Assembly (NCBI GenBank): GCA_044870295.1
Contig: JBIOYQ010000078.1
Coordinates: 1 to 7,048, forward strand
Length of the DNA stretch: 7,048 nucleotides
Direction of reading: 5' to 3'
From: AC-52 sp044870295
Lineage (GTDB): Bacteria; Actinomycetota; UBA4738
The position numbers were made by a program, and so were the translations under genes. How positions within the stretch are numbered: the stretch's first letter is position 1; each line of letters starts with the position of its first letter. Of this stretch, positions 1-4,994 are shown one piece after another. A model generated the notes under the pieces. It was given only the letters and a program-made list of their open reading frames with translations, had not been told where the DNA came from and ran no database searches.

Positions 1-1446
1 CTGGGAGCCGGGGCCGTGGCGATCATCCTGGCCACCGTCGGCTCATTCCTCATCAGGGCCGCTCTGGACATTCACGTCGATGAGGACAACGACATCCTGC
101 TCGCCGTCTTCTTCTTCGCCTTCGCGCTCCTGCTCGTCCTCGGGATCCCGGCCGCCTGCGGCATCGCCATCCTCCGGTATCGCCTCTACGACCTCGACGT
201 CGTGATCAAGAAGTCCGTCGTGTTCGGCGCGCTGGCGTTGTTCATCACGGTTGTGTACCTGCTGGTGGTCGGGCTGGTCGGTGTGTTCGTGACCGGGACC
301 AGCTCCAACACGGTCTCCTTCGCCGCGGGGGCGGCGGCGGCCCTGGCTTTCCAGCCGCTTCGGGTCCTGGCCCGGCGGCTGGCGGACCGGGTCGTCTATG
401 GGAAGCGGGCCACCCCGTACGAGGTCCTGACGTCCTTCTCCGGACGCATGGCCGAGACCTACTCGACGGAGGAGGTGCTCCCGCGCATGGCGGAGATCCT
501 CTCGGCAGGGACCGGCGCGATCTCGGCCACGGTCTGGCTGCTGGTTGGCGGGGAGCTCCGGCCCGTTGCCACGGCACCGAACGCCCGGCCGGCCGCGCCT
601 ATCTCGCTGACGGGTGATGGTGATGCGCTCCCGGCGTTCCCGGCCGGTGAGCACGCCTTCGAGGTCCGCCACCAGGGGGAGCTCCTGGGCGCGCTCTCCC
701 TCACGATGCCGGCCAGTGACCCGATGACCCCGACCAAGCAGAGCCTGGTTCGTGACCTCGCCTCCCAGGCCGGCCTGGTGCTTCGGAATGTGCGGCTGAT
801 CGAGGAGTTGCGCGCCTCACGCCAGCGCATCGTGGCCGCGCAGGACGAGGAGCGCCGCAAGATCGAGCGGAACCTGCACGACGGCGCGCAACAGCAGCTG
901 GTCTCCCTGGCGGTGCAGCTGCGGCTGGCCGACTCGATGGTGGGGAAGGATCCGGAGAAGGAGCGCGAGCTGCTGACCCGGCTCCGAGCCGAGACGAACG
1001 ACGCCCTGGAGAACCTCCGCGACCTGGCCCGGGGTATCTACCCGCCGCTGCTCGCCGAGATGGGCTTGCCTCCCGCGCTGCAGGCCCAGGCGCGCAAGGG
1101 AGTGGTCCCGACCACCGTGGAGGCCGACGGGGTTGGCCGCTACTCGCAGGAGATCGAGGCCGCGGTGTACTTCTGCTGCCTGGAGGCGATGCAGAACGTG
1201 GCGAAGTACGCGGGCGCGTCGACGGTCTCCGTCCGGCTCCTCGCCGAGAATGGCGACCTGCGGTTCGAGGTCGCCGACGACGGGCGGGGGTTCGATCCGG
1301 CGGTGACCAGGTTCGGCACCGGCCTCCAGGGCATGGCCGACCGGCTAGACGCGATCGGCGGGACGTTGCGAATCGAATCGCGGCCCGGGGAAGGAACCAC
1401 GGTTACGGGTCGCATCCCGGCCGTGGCTCCTCGGCTGCCGGGCTAG
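1..1446 (+). CDS. Membrane sensor histidine kinase, NarL/DosS class (HisKA_3), 5' partial
   Basis: This is a two-component sensor kinase that autophosphorylates on histidine and should pass the phosphate to a NarL/LuxR-type response regulator. The frame is open to base 1, so the N-terminus is missing. The GTG at 16 gives 476 residues (numbering used here) but has no convincing Shine-Dalgarno, so it is probably internal. Hydrophobic segments lie near residues 1-14, 27-53, 68-92 and 98-113, with the RYRLYDLD linker common in this membrane-kinase family. A GAF-like region spans about 145-260. The dimerisation/phosphoacceptor helix carries ERRKIERNLHDGAQQQL with H288 (bases 877-879) as the predicted phosphorylated histidine. 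The ATPase domain shows an N box (E390, N394), DDGRG (421-425), GTGLQGM (434-440) and GEGTT (458-462). All catalytic motifs look intact. No response regulator follows; the next gene is convergent. The kinase class is secure; the signal is unknown. Confidence 0.93.
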   Translation: MGAGAVAIILATVGSFLIRAALDIHVDEDNDILLAVFFFAFALLLVLGIPAACGIAILRYRLYDLDVVIKKSVVFGALALFITVVYLLVVGLVGVFVTGTSSNTVSFAAGAAAALAFQPLRVLARRLADRVVYGKRATPYEVLTSFSGRMAETYSTEEVLPRMAEILSAGTGAISATVWLLVGGELRPVATAPNARPAAPISLTGDGDALPAFPAGEHAFEVRHQGELLGALSLTMPASDPMTPTKQSLVRDLASQAGLVLRNVRLIEELRASRQRIVAAQDEERRKIERNLHDGAQQQLVSLAVQLRLADSMVGKDPEKERELLTRLRAETNDALENLRDLARGIYPPLLAEMGLPPALQAQARKGVVPTTVEADGVGRYSQEIEAAVYFCCLEAMQNVAKYAGASTVSVRLLAENGDLRFEVADDGRGFDPAVTRFGTGLQGMADRLDAIGGTLRIESRPGEGTTVTGRIPAVAPRLPG

Positions 1447-1853
1447 CCGCCCGCCAAGACGTCTCCGATCCCGAGGATGGCCAGCTGCCCCCGCCACTCG
1501 GCCAGAGCGGCCGAGACCACGACGTCCAGCTCCTTCCCCTTCCTGCTGAGCATCCTCGTGCGGTAGGCCTCGATGCTTCCCCGATCCCTCAGCTCCCGCT
1601 CCACGGCCTCTCGGTCCTCGGCCTGCAGCCAGATCCCCAGGGCGGTGGCGCGACGGCCTATGGCCTCCGCCCGAGTCAGCTCGAAGTGTTCAAGGAATGA
1701 TCGATTGACGTCCAGAAGGATGCCGTCCTCGAGGCCGACGAGGCACACCGCATCCGAGGTGTACGCGAACAGGCTCGAGAAGAGCGCCACGTAGTCAGTA
1801 GGCACGTATCCGTTGGATTTGTGGTTCGTCACCTCATGAGTGTCGGAGAGCAA
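1443..1853 (-). CDS. Stand-alone PAS-domain protein
   Basis: A small soluble protein (136 residues from a TTG start) that is almost entirely one PAS sensory fold, about residues 24-131. Visible PAS features are DAVCLVGLEDGILLDVNRSF near 34-53, then TRAEAIGR, a W..AEDRE segment, an E.RMLSRKGKELDV strand and a closing LAILGIGDV. There is no kinase, GGDEF, HTH or transmembrane output domain, so it probably binds a ligand or a partner protein; the nearby kinase is a candidate partner only because of proximity. The start is uncertain. The TTG at 1853 has a G-rich run directly against it with no spacer, while an in-frame GTG at 1832 (129 residues) has only a weak upstream GAG. The PAS fold is retained either way. 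Its stop shares CTAG (1443-1446) with the convergent kinase stop. Confidence 0.8.
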   Translation of the reverse strand: MLSDTHEVTNHKSNGYVPTDYVALFSSLFAYTSDAVCLVGLEDGILLDVNRSFLEHFELTRAEAIGRRATALGIWLQAEDREAVERELRDRGSIEAYRTRMLSRKGKELDVVVSAALAEWRGQLAILGIGDVLAGG

Positions 1854-1931
1854 CCCCAGGTTGCGCCAACACGAGCAGTCAGCAGCTCACCCTGATCGGG
1901 TGGTGCGGCCCACGAGGAGCCAGAGCTGGCT

Positions 1932-2198
1932 TCAGATAGGTGGCTGGACCTGCCGCCACCCACTCGGGTGGCCGGGGTTGTGGTGCTCGAGATCAGCGGG
2001 CCACTCGGTGTACAGACCCTCGTGCAGGAACCCCTTGACCTGCCAGGCGGAGTTGTTGGTCGACACCAAGCGGGTCAACAGCTTCTGGCCGTCCGTCTCG
2101 ATCCACTCGGCCATGAGAACCCAGCCGCCCAGGGCGAGTCCCTGTCTGGGCGGGACCACCGCCACGCAATCGGTGATGTGCTGCTCAGGTGAGACCAC
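1932..2198 (-). CDS. Small conserved-looking hypothetical protein
   Basis: An 88-residue protein of unknown function. The frame is open from a GTG at 2216, but the in-frame GTG at 2198 has GGAGG at 2206-2210, seven bases upstream, so I place the start there. The core reads LGGWVLMAEWIETDGQ, then KLLTRLVSTNNSAWQVKGFL and HEGLYTEW. That pattern (strand, acidic turn, strand, then a helix with regularly placed W/L residues) resembles small uncharacterised actinobacterial proteins, although I cannot name a domain with certainty. The C-terminal 20 residues are polar and proline-rich, probably disordered. It has no signal peptide, membrane helix or metal-binding cluster. It lies 78 bases upstream of the PAS gene on the same strand, so the two may be co-transcribed. 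The opposite strand is also open here, but its translation looks like a shadow. Confidence 0.68.
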   Translation of the reverse strand: MVSPEQHITDCVAVVPPRQGLALGGWVLMAEWIETDGQKLLTRLVSTNNSAWQVKGFLHEGLYTEWPADLEHHNPGHPSGWRQVQPPI

Positions 2199-2205
2199 CT
2201 GCGCA

Positions 2206-2210
2206 CCTCC
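2206..2210 (-). promoter_or_regulatory. Shine-Dalgarno GGAGG that decides the start of the 1932-2198 gene
   Basis: On the minus strand GGAGG is followed by seven bases (TGCGCAG) and then GTG at 2198. The longer alternative start, GTG at 2216, directly follows an in-frame TAG and has no purine-rich element upstream, so the shorter 88-residue product is favoured. Confidence 0.6.
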
Positions 2211-2410
2211 GTCCACCTAGGGAACCGGAGAAGCGAGGCGAACCTGCGGCTCGTCCAACAAGGGCGGCTCCACGCGCCTGAGCGCGATGTACACAGTCTA
2301 CCGCTCCGTGGATTGACCGAACGGCGTAGCCCCATGCGAGGCTTCGGGGTCCCCCGGATAGCCGAGTGATTCCACACCGGCCGTCGCGTACTGTGCCTTG
2401 GGGAACGCGT

Positions 2411-2439
2411 ACCGATCCCTTTCGCGAGGGACGATCGGT
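2411..2439 (+). promoter_or_regulatory. Leader stem-loop upstream of the diguanylate cyclase
   Basis: ACCGATC (2411-2417) pairs perfectly with GATCGGT (2433-2439). Inside it CCT (2418-2420) can pair with AGG (2427-2429), leaving a TTCGCG loop and a three-base bulge. It ends 11 bases before the AAGAGG ribosome-binding site (2451-2456), so if transcribed it would sit in the 5' leader. It could be an mRNA stability or translation element, or a DNA operator. The pairing is seen; the function is inferred. Confidence 0.4.
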
Positions 2440-2462
2440 CGCAACAAGAAAAGAGGATACCG

Positions 2463-3608
2463 GTGGGCAATGGCTCCACGGCCCGGACCCGCCTCGAGGC
2501 GGCCGTGGATCCTCATGGCCCCCGAGAGGTCGTCCTCGCCGATGTCGCCCACCTCATGGTGTCCGAGAGCTCGCCGGCGGCCGTCCTCGAGGCCGTGGCA
2601 GATGTTCTGGAACAGGTCGTTCCGCACGATGCTTTCACCCTGTACGCGGCCGACGCATCGACCGGTGTCCTCCGTCGGGTTCTCTTTCGGGGCACTCGCG
2701 CGATCGAGGTCCAGACCCCGGAGTCGTTGCGATTCGGGGAAGGGGTGGTCGGATCGGCAGCGGAGTCCGGAAAGCCCCGGCTGGTGCGCGCCGTCTCCGC
2801 GCCGTCGGGCAACGGGCGACCCACCGAAGCCGGCGCGGCCCCTCACGCGCTCATCGTCAGTCCGCTCCTGGCCAGGGACGAGCTGAAGGGCGTGCTCTGC
2901 CTGTACCGCCTCGGCGGCAACACGTTCACCGAAGACGAATTCAGGTCCGCCATCCGCTTCACCCTGCTGGCCGCGCTGGCCATCGACAACGCGGACGTCC
3001 GGTCCAAGCTCGAGAGCCTGGCGATGACCGATCACCTGACCGGGCTGCACAACCATCGGTTCTTCCAGGAACGCCTCCTGGAGGAAGTGAGCCGGGCCAA
3101 CCGGAGTGGCGCGCCCGTGAGCCTCCTGGTCTACGACATCGACGACTTCAAGGAGGTGAACGACAGCTACGGGCACCTGCTCGGGGACCAGGTCCTCCAG
3201 GGAGTGGCGGCGGCAGGGCGAGAGATCGGCCGGATCGAAGATCCGGTCTGCCGCATCGGCGGAGAGGAGTTCGCCGTCATCCTTCCAGGGCAGTCCGGGA
3301 AGCGGGCCCAAGCGCTGGCGGAGCGCATCCGTCGCTCGGTCCTGGAGCTGTCCTTCCCCATGGGGACTCGCGTCACGGTCAGCATCGGCCTGGCGGAGTC
3401 ACCGACCAACGCCTCGAGTCCCAGGGACCTGTTCGCCTGTGCCGACCTAGCCCTTCGCGGCGCGAAGGCGCAGGGCAAGAACCGCGTTGTCACCTATACC
3501 GGAGGCTCGCTGAAGCCTCGAGGAGAGTCCGGCGGGGACTACCCGCTCTCCGGTCAATGGGAGATCCTGGCCGAGGGGATGAAGACGAATCGGAGCCGGC
3601 AGCCCTGA
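2463..3608 (+). CDS. GAF-GGDEF diguanylate cyclase
   Basis: Predicted to condense two GTP into cyclic di-GMP in the cytosol; no membrane helix is visible. The 381-residue product starts at GTG 2463, with AAGAGG six bases upstream. A GAF-like sensory domain covers about residues 25-178. A short helix leads into the GGDEF domain (about 186-345), which opens with TDHLTGLHNHRFF. Metal- and GTP-binding residues are present: D225 in YDIDDFK, N233 and D234 in NDSYGH, and G241-D242. The active-site loop is IGGEEF (GGEEF at 266-270). RIED at 257-260 sits exactly five residues before it, matching the canonical RxxD inhibitory site, so feedback inhibition by c-di-GMP is expected. A polar tail of about 35 residues ends the protein. 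It has no EAL or HD-GYP partner in this window. Activity is predicted from intact motifs; the GAF ligand is unknown. Confidence 0.94.
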   Translation: MGNGSTARTRLEAAVDPHGPREVVLADVAHLMVSESSPAAVLEAVADVLEQVVPHDAFTLYAADASTGVLRRVLFRGTRAIEVQTPESLRFGEGVVGSAAESGKPRLVRAVSAPSGNGRPTEAGAAPHALIVSPLLARDELKGVLCLYRLGGNTFTEDEFRSAIRFTLLAALAIDNADVRSKLESLAMTDHLTGLHNHRFFQERLLEEVSRANRSGAPVSLLVYDIDDFKEVNDSYGHLLGDQVLQGVAAAGREIGRIEDPVCRIGGEEFAVILPGQSGKRAQALAERIRRSVLELSFPMGTRVTVSIGLAESPTNASSPRDLFACADLALRGAKAQGKNRVVTYTGGSLKPRGESGGDYPLSGQWEILAEGMKTNRSRQP

Positions 3609-3770
3609 CCCCCGCCGGGAACGGATCACCTTCCAACGGATTCTGAGATAATAATTGGTAATAGCCACGGATGCCCTTCCGGGTCCCGGCCTCGACCTCA
3701 TAGACCCTGCCGGAGTCTGTTATCTCCTGGCCCCGAGTTCGCCAGAGCGTCCCTTCCAGAAGGGACCGAC
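3609..3770. other. Intergenic region with AT-rich core and short repeats
   Basis: A 162-base gap after the diguanylate cyclase. It contains an unusually AT-rich stretch at about 3645-3664 (GATAATAATTGGTAAT) that could be a promoter core; GATAAT at 3647-3652 matches five of six -10 positions, but no good -35 lies 17 bases upstream. The hexamer ACGGAT occurs at 3621, 3636 and 3667. A bulged hairpin (GCCGGAG at 3709-3715 with CTCCTGGC at 3724-3731) and the perfect inverted repeat at 3749-3766 follow. I see no clear terminator with a T-tract for the upstream gene. Confidence 0.4.
3749..3766 (+). repeat. Perfect inverted repeat covering a ribosome-binding site
   Basis: GTCCCTTCCAGAAGGGAC is a perfect palindrome apart from its central CA. 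As RNA it folds into a seven-base-pair stem with a CCAG loop. The right arm contains the AAGGGA Shine-Dalgarno of the ORF starting at 3771, four bases downstream. It may be a translational on/off hairpin or a dimeric repressor operator. The sequence feature is certain; its role is inferred. Confidence 0.6.
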
Positions 3771-4001
3771 ATGGTCACGTTGATCGACCCGATCCTGGCG
3801 ACGAAGCCGTCGCCCAGCGGCATCGAGCTCCAGCCGCTGCGCGAGCCGGACTCCATGCAGGATGACCGGGTGGAACTGACCGCCGTGAAGCGAAACCGGA
3901 GCTTCGAATGGGCCGGCCACCGTTCAGCTCTTCGTGGAGTCGTCCGCCAGATGGATCGTTTTGGGTGGACGGTGAGCGTTCGCGAGGCGGGTTCGGCGTA
4001 G
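3771..4001 (+). CDS. Possible small protein of unknown function (76 residues)
   Basis: I do not recognise this protein. It starts at ATG 3771 with AAGGGA (3760-3765) correctly spaced upstream, and ends at TAG 3999-4001. Third codon positions are mostly G or C over the first two thirds, as in real genes here, and less so towards the end. The product has a hydrophobic-to-polar N-terminal part (MVTLIDPILATKPSPSGIEL), an acidic middle and a basic, aromatic C-terminal part (FEWAGHRSALRGVVRQMDRF, then GWTVSVREAG). No membrane helix, cysteine or known motif is visible. A strong hairpin begins 26 bases after the stop, consistent with a short transcription unit ending there. Minus-strand ORFs overlap the same bases, but their translations look like shadows. 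It could still be a chance ORF. Confidence 0.45.
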   Translation: MVTLIDPILATKPSPSGIELQPLREPDSMQDDRVELTAVKRNRSFEWAGHRSALRGVVRQMDRFGWTVSVREAGSA

Positions 4002-4027
4002 GTTCGCCGGGGATCACAGCTCAAAGA

Positions 4028-4057
4028 GAAGGGAGCCCACTTCCGTGGGCTCCCTTC
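4028..4057. terminator. Strong hairpin, probable bidirectional terminator
   Basis: A 13-base-pair perfect stem (4028-4040 with 4045-4057) encloses the TTCC loop; the core arms are GGGAGCCCAC and GTGGGCTCCC. It lies between the rightward ORF ending at 4001 and the leftward gene ending at 4111, so it could serve both. T-richness is modest: TTCAATCTT follows on the plus strand and TTCTCTTTG on the minus strand. This is the strongest hairpin I found in the window. Confidence 0.75.
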
Positions 4058-4110
4058 AATCTTGCCGGTCCGCTCAGGGGTGGCGGCCCGGTTCTGGCTC
4101 GGGCGGTTGG

Positions 4111-4410
4111 TTAGACCTTCACGCCCTGGAAGAACGCCAGGTCATTCACGGTATCCGACTTCAGCGCGACCCGGTCGTTGATGTGTTCCTTAACCCATGA
4201 AGCCGCCACGGGGCTCGCGGCCTGGGCCTGCTCGCGGGTCTCCCACACGCTCAGCGACAGGCACTTCTTCTCGCCGAGGTCGGCGAGGCCGAACCGGACG
4301 AATCCGGGCTGGCTCTGGAACTTGGGGAGCATTCCAGTCTTCGCCGTGTCGGCGATCTCTTGGAAGGTTCCATTGGTGATCTCGTATGTTGCCATTCGAA
4401 GATGCTGCAT
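4111..4410 (-). CDS. ABM-type (dimeric alpha-beta barrel) protein
   Basis: A 99-residue protein resembling the antibiotic biosynthesis monooxygenase (ABM) superfamily, whose members form dimeric ferredoxin-like barrels and include cofactor-free monooxygenases, haem-degrading enzymes and non-enzymatic relatives. The pattern fits: an N-terminal strand (RMATYEIT), a helix (FQEIADTAKTGMLPKFQSQ), the PGFVRFGLADLG turn-strand, a central strand with KKCLSLSVWETREQAQAA, then a helix (VAASWVKEHI) and a final strand. The frame continues upstream to 4500, but ATG 4410 has AAAGGA (4419-4424) eight bases away, and the upstream residues do not resemble the family, so I use 4410. A second ATG at 4395 is possible. 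The small size gives no clue to substrate; a role in oxidative or quinone metabolism would be a guess. It is probably monocistronic, ending before the 4028-4057 hairpin. Confidence 0.82.
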   Translation of the reverse strand: MQHLRMATYEITNGTFQEIADTAKTGMLPKFQSQPGFVRFGLADLGEKKCLSLSVWETREQAQAASPVAASWVKEHINDRVALKSDTVNDLAFFQGVKV

Positions 4411-4783
4411 TGTTACTGTCCTTTCCGTACTCTCGGATGTCCTTGACCGTTTGGGACCACACTCGAGCCCGATCGGGAGCGAAAACGCTCGCGGTATCAA
4501 GCCTTCGCTGAGGACTCAGCGGCGCAGGACGGGATCTGGTGGATGCGATCCCGTGGGTGCTGTGACTCTCCCGTCTAAGAACGGGGTCGCGTCGTGCTTC
4601 TAGTATGCGCAGGCTTCCGAGATTCTGTCACGGATATTGAGAAGGTCATCCTCGGGTTGGAGTGACACGTCGGGGCCGCGTCGAGTGCCCGTGCGCGGCT
4701 CACCCCGATCGGATGATGCGCCATCTCGTTCCGCCCCTAGAGTCGAAGGCACACGCCAAGCTGCGCCCGGCAAGGGAGGAACC
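4411..4783. other. Structured intergenic region between divergent genes
   Basis: This 373-base gap separates the ABM gene (leftward) from the small membrane protein (rightward) and should hold promoters for both. Next to the ABM gene are a perfect 10-base palindrome CCCGATCGGG (4468-4477) and a hairpin GAGCG-AAAA-CGCTC (4477-4490). Further right are two stem-loops at 4529-4554 and 4570-4585 whose arms can swap partners. TAGTAT (4601-4606) is a weak -10-like hexamer without a matching -35. An in-frame extension of the membrane-protein ORF runs back to 4637, but its translation is arginine/serine/proline-rich and non-conserved in character, so I treat it as non-coding. No RNA gene was recognised. 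Confidence 0.45.
4529..4585 (+). promoter_or_regulatory. Pair of stem-loops with interchangeable arms
   Basis: ACGGGATC (4529-4536) pairs with GATCCCGT (4547-4554) around a 10-base loop. CCCGT (4570-4574) pairs with ACGGG (4581-4585) around CTAAGA. Since the order is ACGGG, CCCGT, CCCGT, ACGGG, the first arm could instead pair with the third and the second with the fourth, giving mutually exclusive folds as in attenuators. There is no clear T-tract and no known riboswitch core. The pairing is seen; switching is speculative. Confidence 0.35.
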
Positions 4784-4963
4784 ATGTGGTGGGGAATCGG
4801 TTTCGGCGGCGCCTTCCTGTACATCATCCTTCTGTTCACTCTGGGCATGATGACGCTCAGGAACGGACACGGGTTCTTGTTCTGGTTCGGGATCTTCGTC
4901 CCGTTCCTCTGGCTCATTGGCGCCGTCATGAGGCCGACGGAGCGGGCCCAGTCCGCGTACTGA
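4784..4963 (+). CDS. Small two-helix membrane protein
   Basis: A 59-residue predicted inner-membrane protein. ATG 4784 follows GGGAGGA (4774-4780), an excellent ribosome-binding site, which decides the start against longer in-frame alternatives. Helix 1 covers about residues 5-24 (IGFGGAFLYIILLFTLGMM) and helix 2 about 30-49 (GFLFWFGIFVPFLWLIGAVM). They are joined by a short polar TLRNGH turn, and a charged tail RPTERAQSAY follows. This architecture is common among uncharacterised actinobacterial small membrane proteins; no function can be assigned. By the positive-inside rule R26 favours a cytoplasmic turn but the tail arginines compete, so topology is unclear. It converges on the Usp-like gene, with 31 bases between the stop codons. 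Confidence 0.82.
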   Translation: MWWGIGFGGAFLYIILLFTLGMMTLRNGHGFLFWFGIFVPFLWLIGAVMRPTERAQSAY

Positions 4964-4994
4964 CCGTTCGCCGCGCCTCGTGAGCCCTACCGCA

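Larger units (their letters stand above)
2199..2462. other. Divergent intergenic region with leader hairpin
   Basis: About 264 bases separate two divergently transcribed genes, so promoters for both should lie here. A candidate rightward -10 of the actinobacterial TAnnnT type is TACTGT at 2389-2394, with a poor -35 (GTGATT, 2366-2371) 17 bases upstream. A candidate leftward -10 is TAGACT (complement of 2295-2300). Both are weak. The clearest element is the hairpin at 2411-2439, close to the diguanylate cyclase ribosome-binding site. I found no tRNA, no convincing riboswitch core and no credible small ORF. Confidence 0.4.

Noticed and set aside
43..860. Minus-strand ORFs opposite the histidine kinase
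   Set aside because: Shadows of the kinase frame, with arginine/serine/proline-rich translations.
1840..2220. Plus-strand ORFs opposite the small hypothetical gene
   Set aside because: Neither has a convincing ribosome-binding site, and the translations lack the patterned hydrophobic core seen on the minus strand.
2320..2370. Possible c-di-GMP riboswitch upstream of the diguanylate cyclase (segment ATGCGAGGCTTCGGGG then GGATAGCCGAGT)
   Set aside because: It superficially recalls parts of the GEMM-I core, but the conserved CACGCACAGGGCAAACC segment and proper paired helices are missing. A covariance-model search would settle it.
2298..3311. Long minus-strand ORF (337 residues) opposite the diguanylate cyclase
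   Set aside because: The plus strand encodes clear GAF and GGDEF motifs here; the antisense translation is low-complexity (R, G, P, H) and matches no family, as expected for a shadow in GC-rich DNA.
3749..3766. DosR-type dormancy box
   Set aside because: DosR sites read GGGAC...GTCCC; here the arms are in the reverse order (GTCCC...GGGAC), so it is not that motif.
4411..4500. N-terminal extension of the ABM protein to 129 residues
   Set aside because: The extra residues do not fit the ABM fold, and ATG 4410 has a well-spaced AAAGGA.
4637..4783. N-terminal extension of the small membrane protein to 108 residues
   Set aside because: The extension is arginine/serine/proline-rich and lacks a Shine-Dalgarno, whereas ATG 4784 has GGGAGGA immediately upstream.
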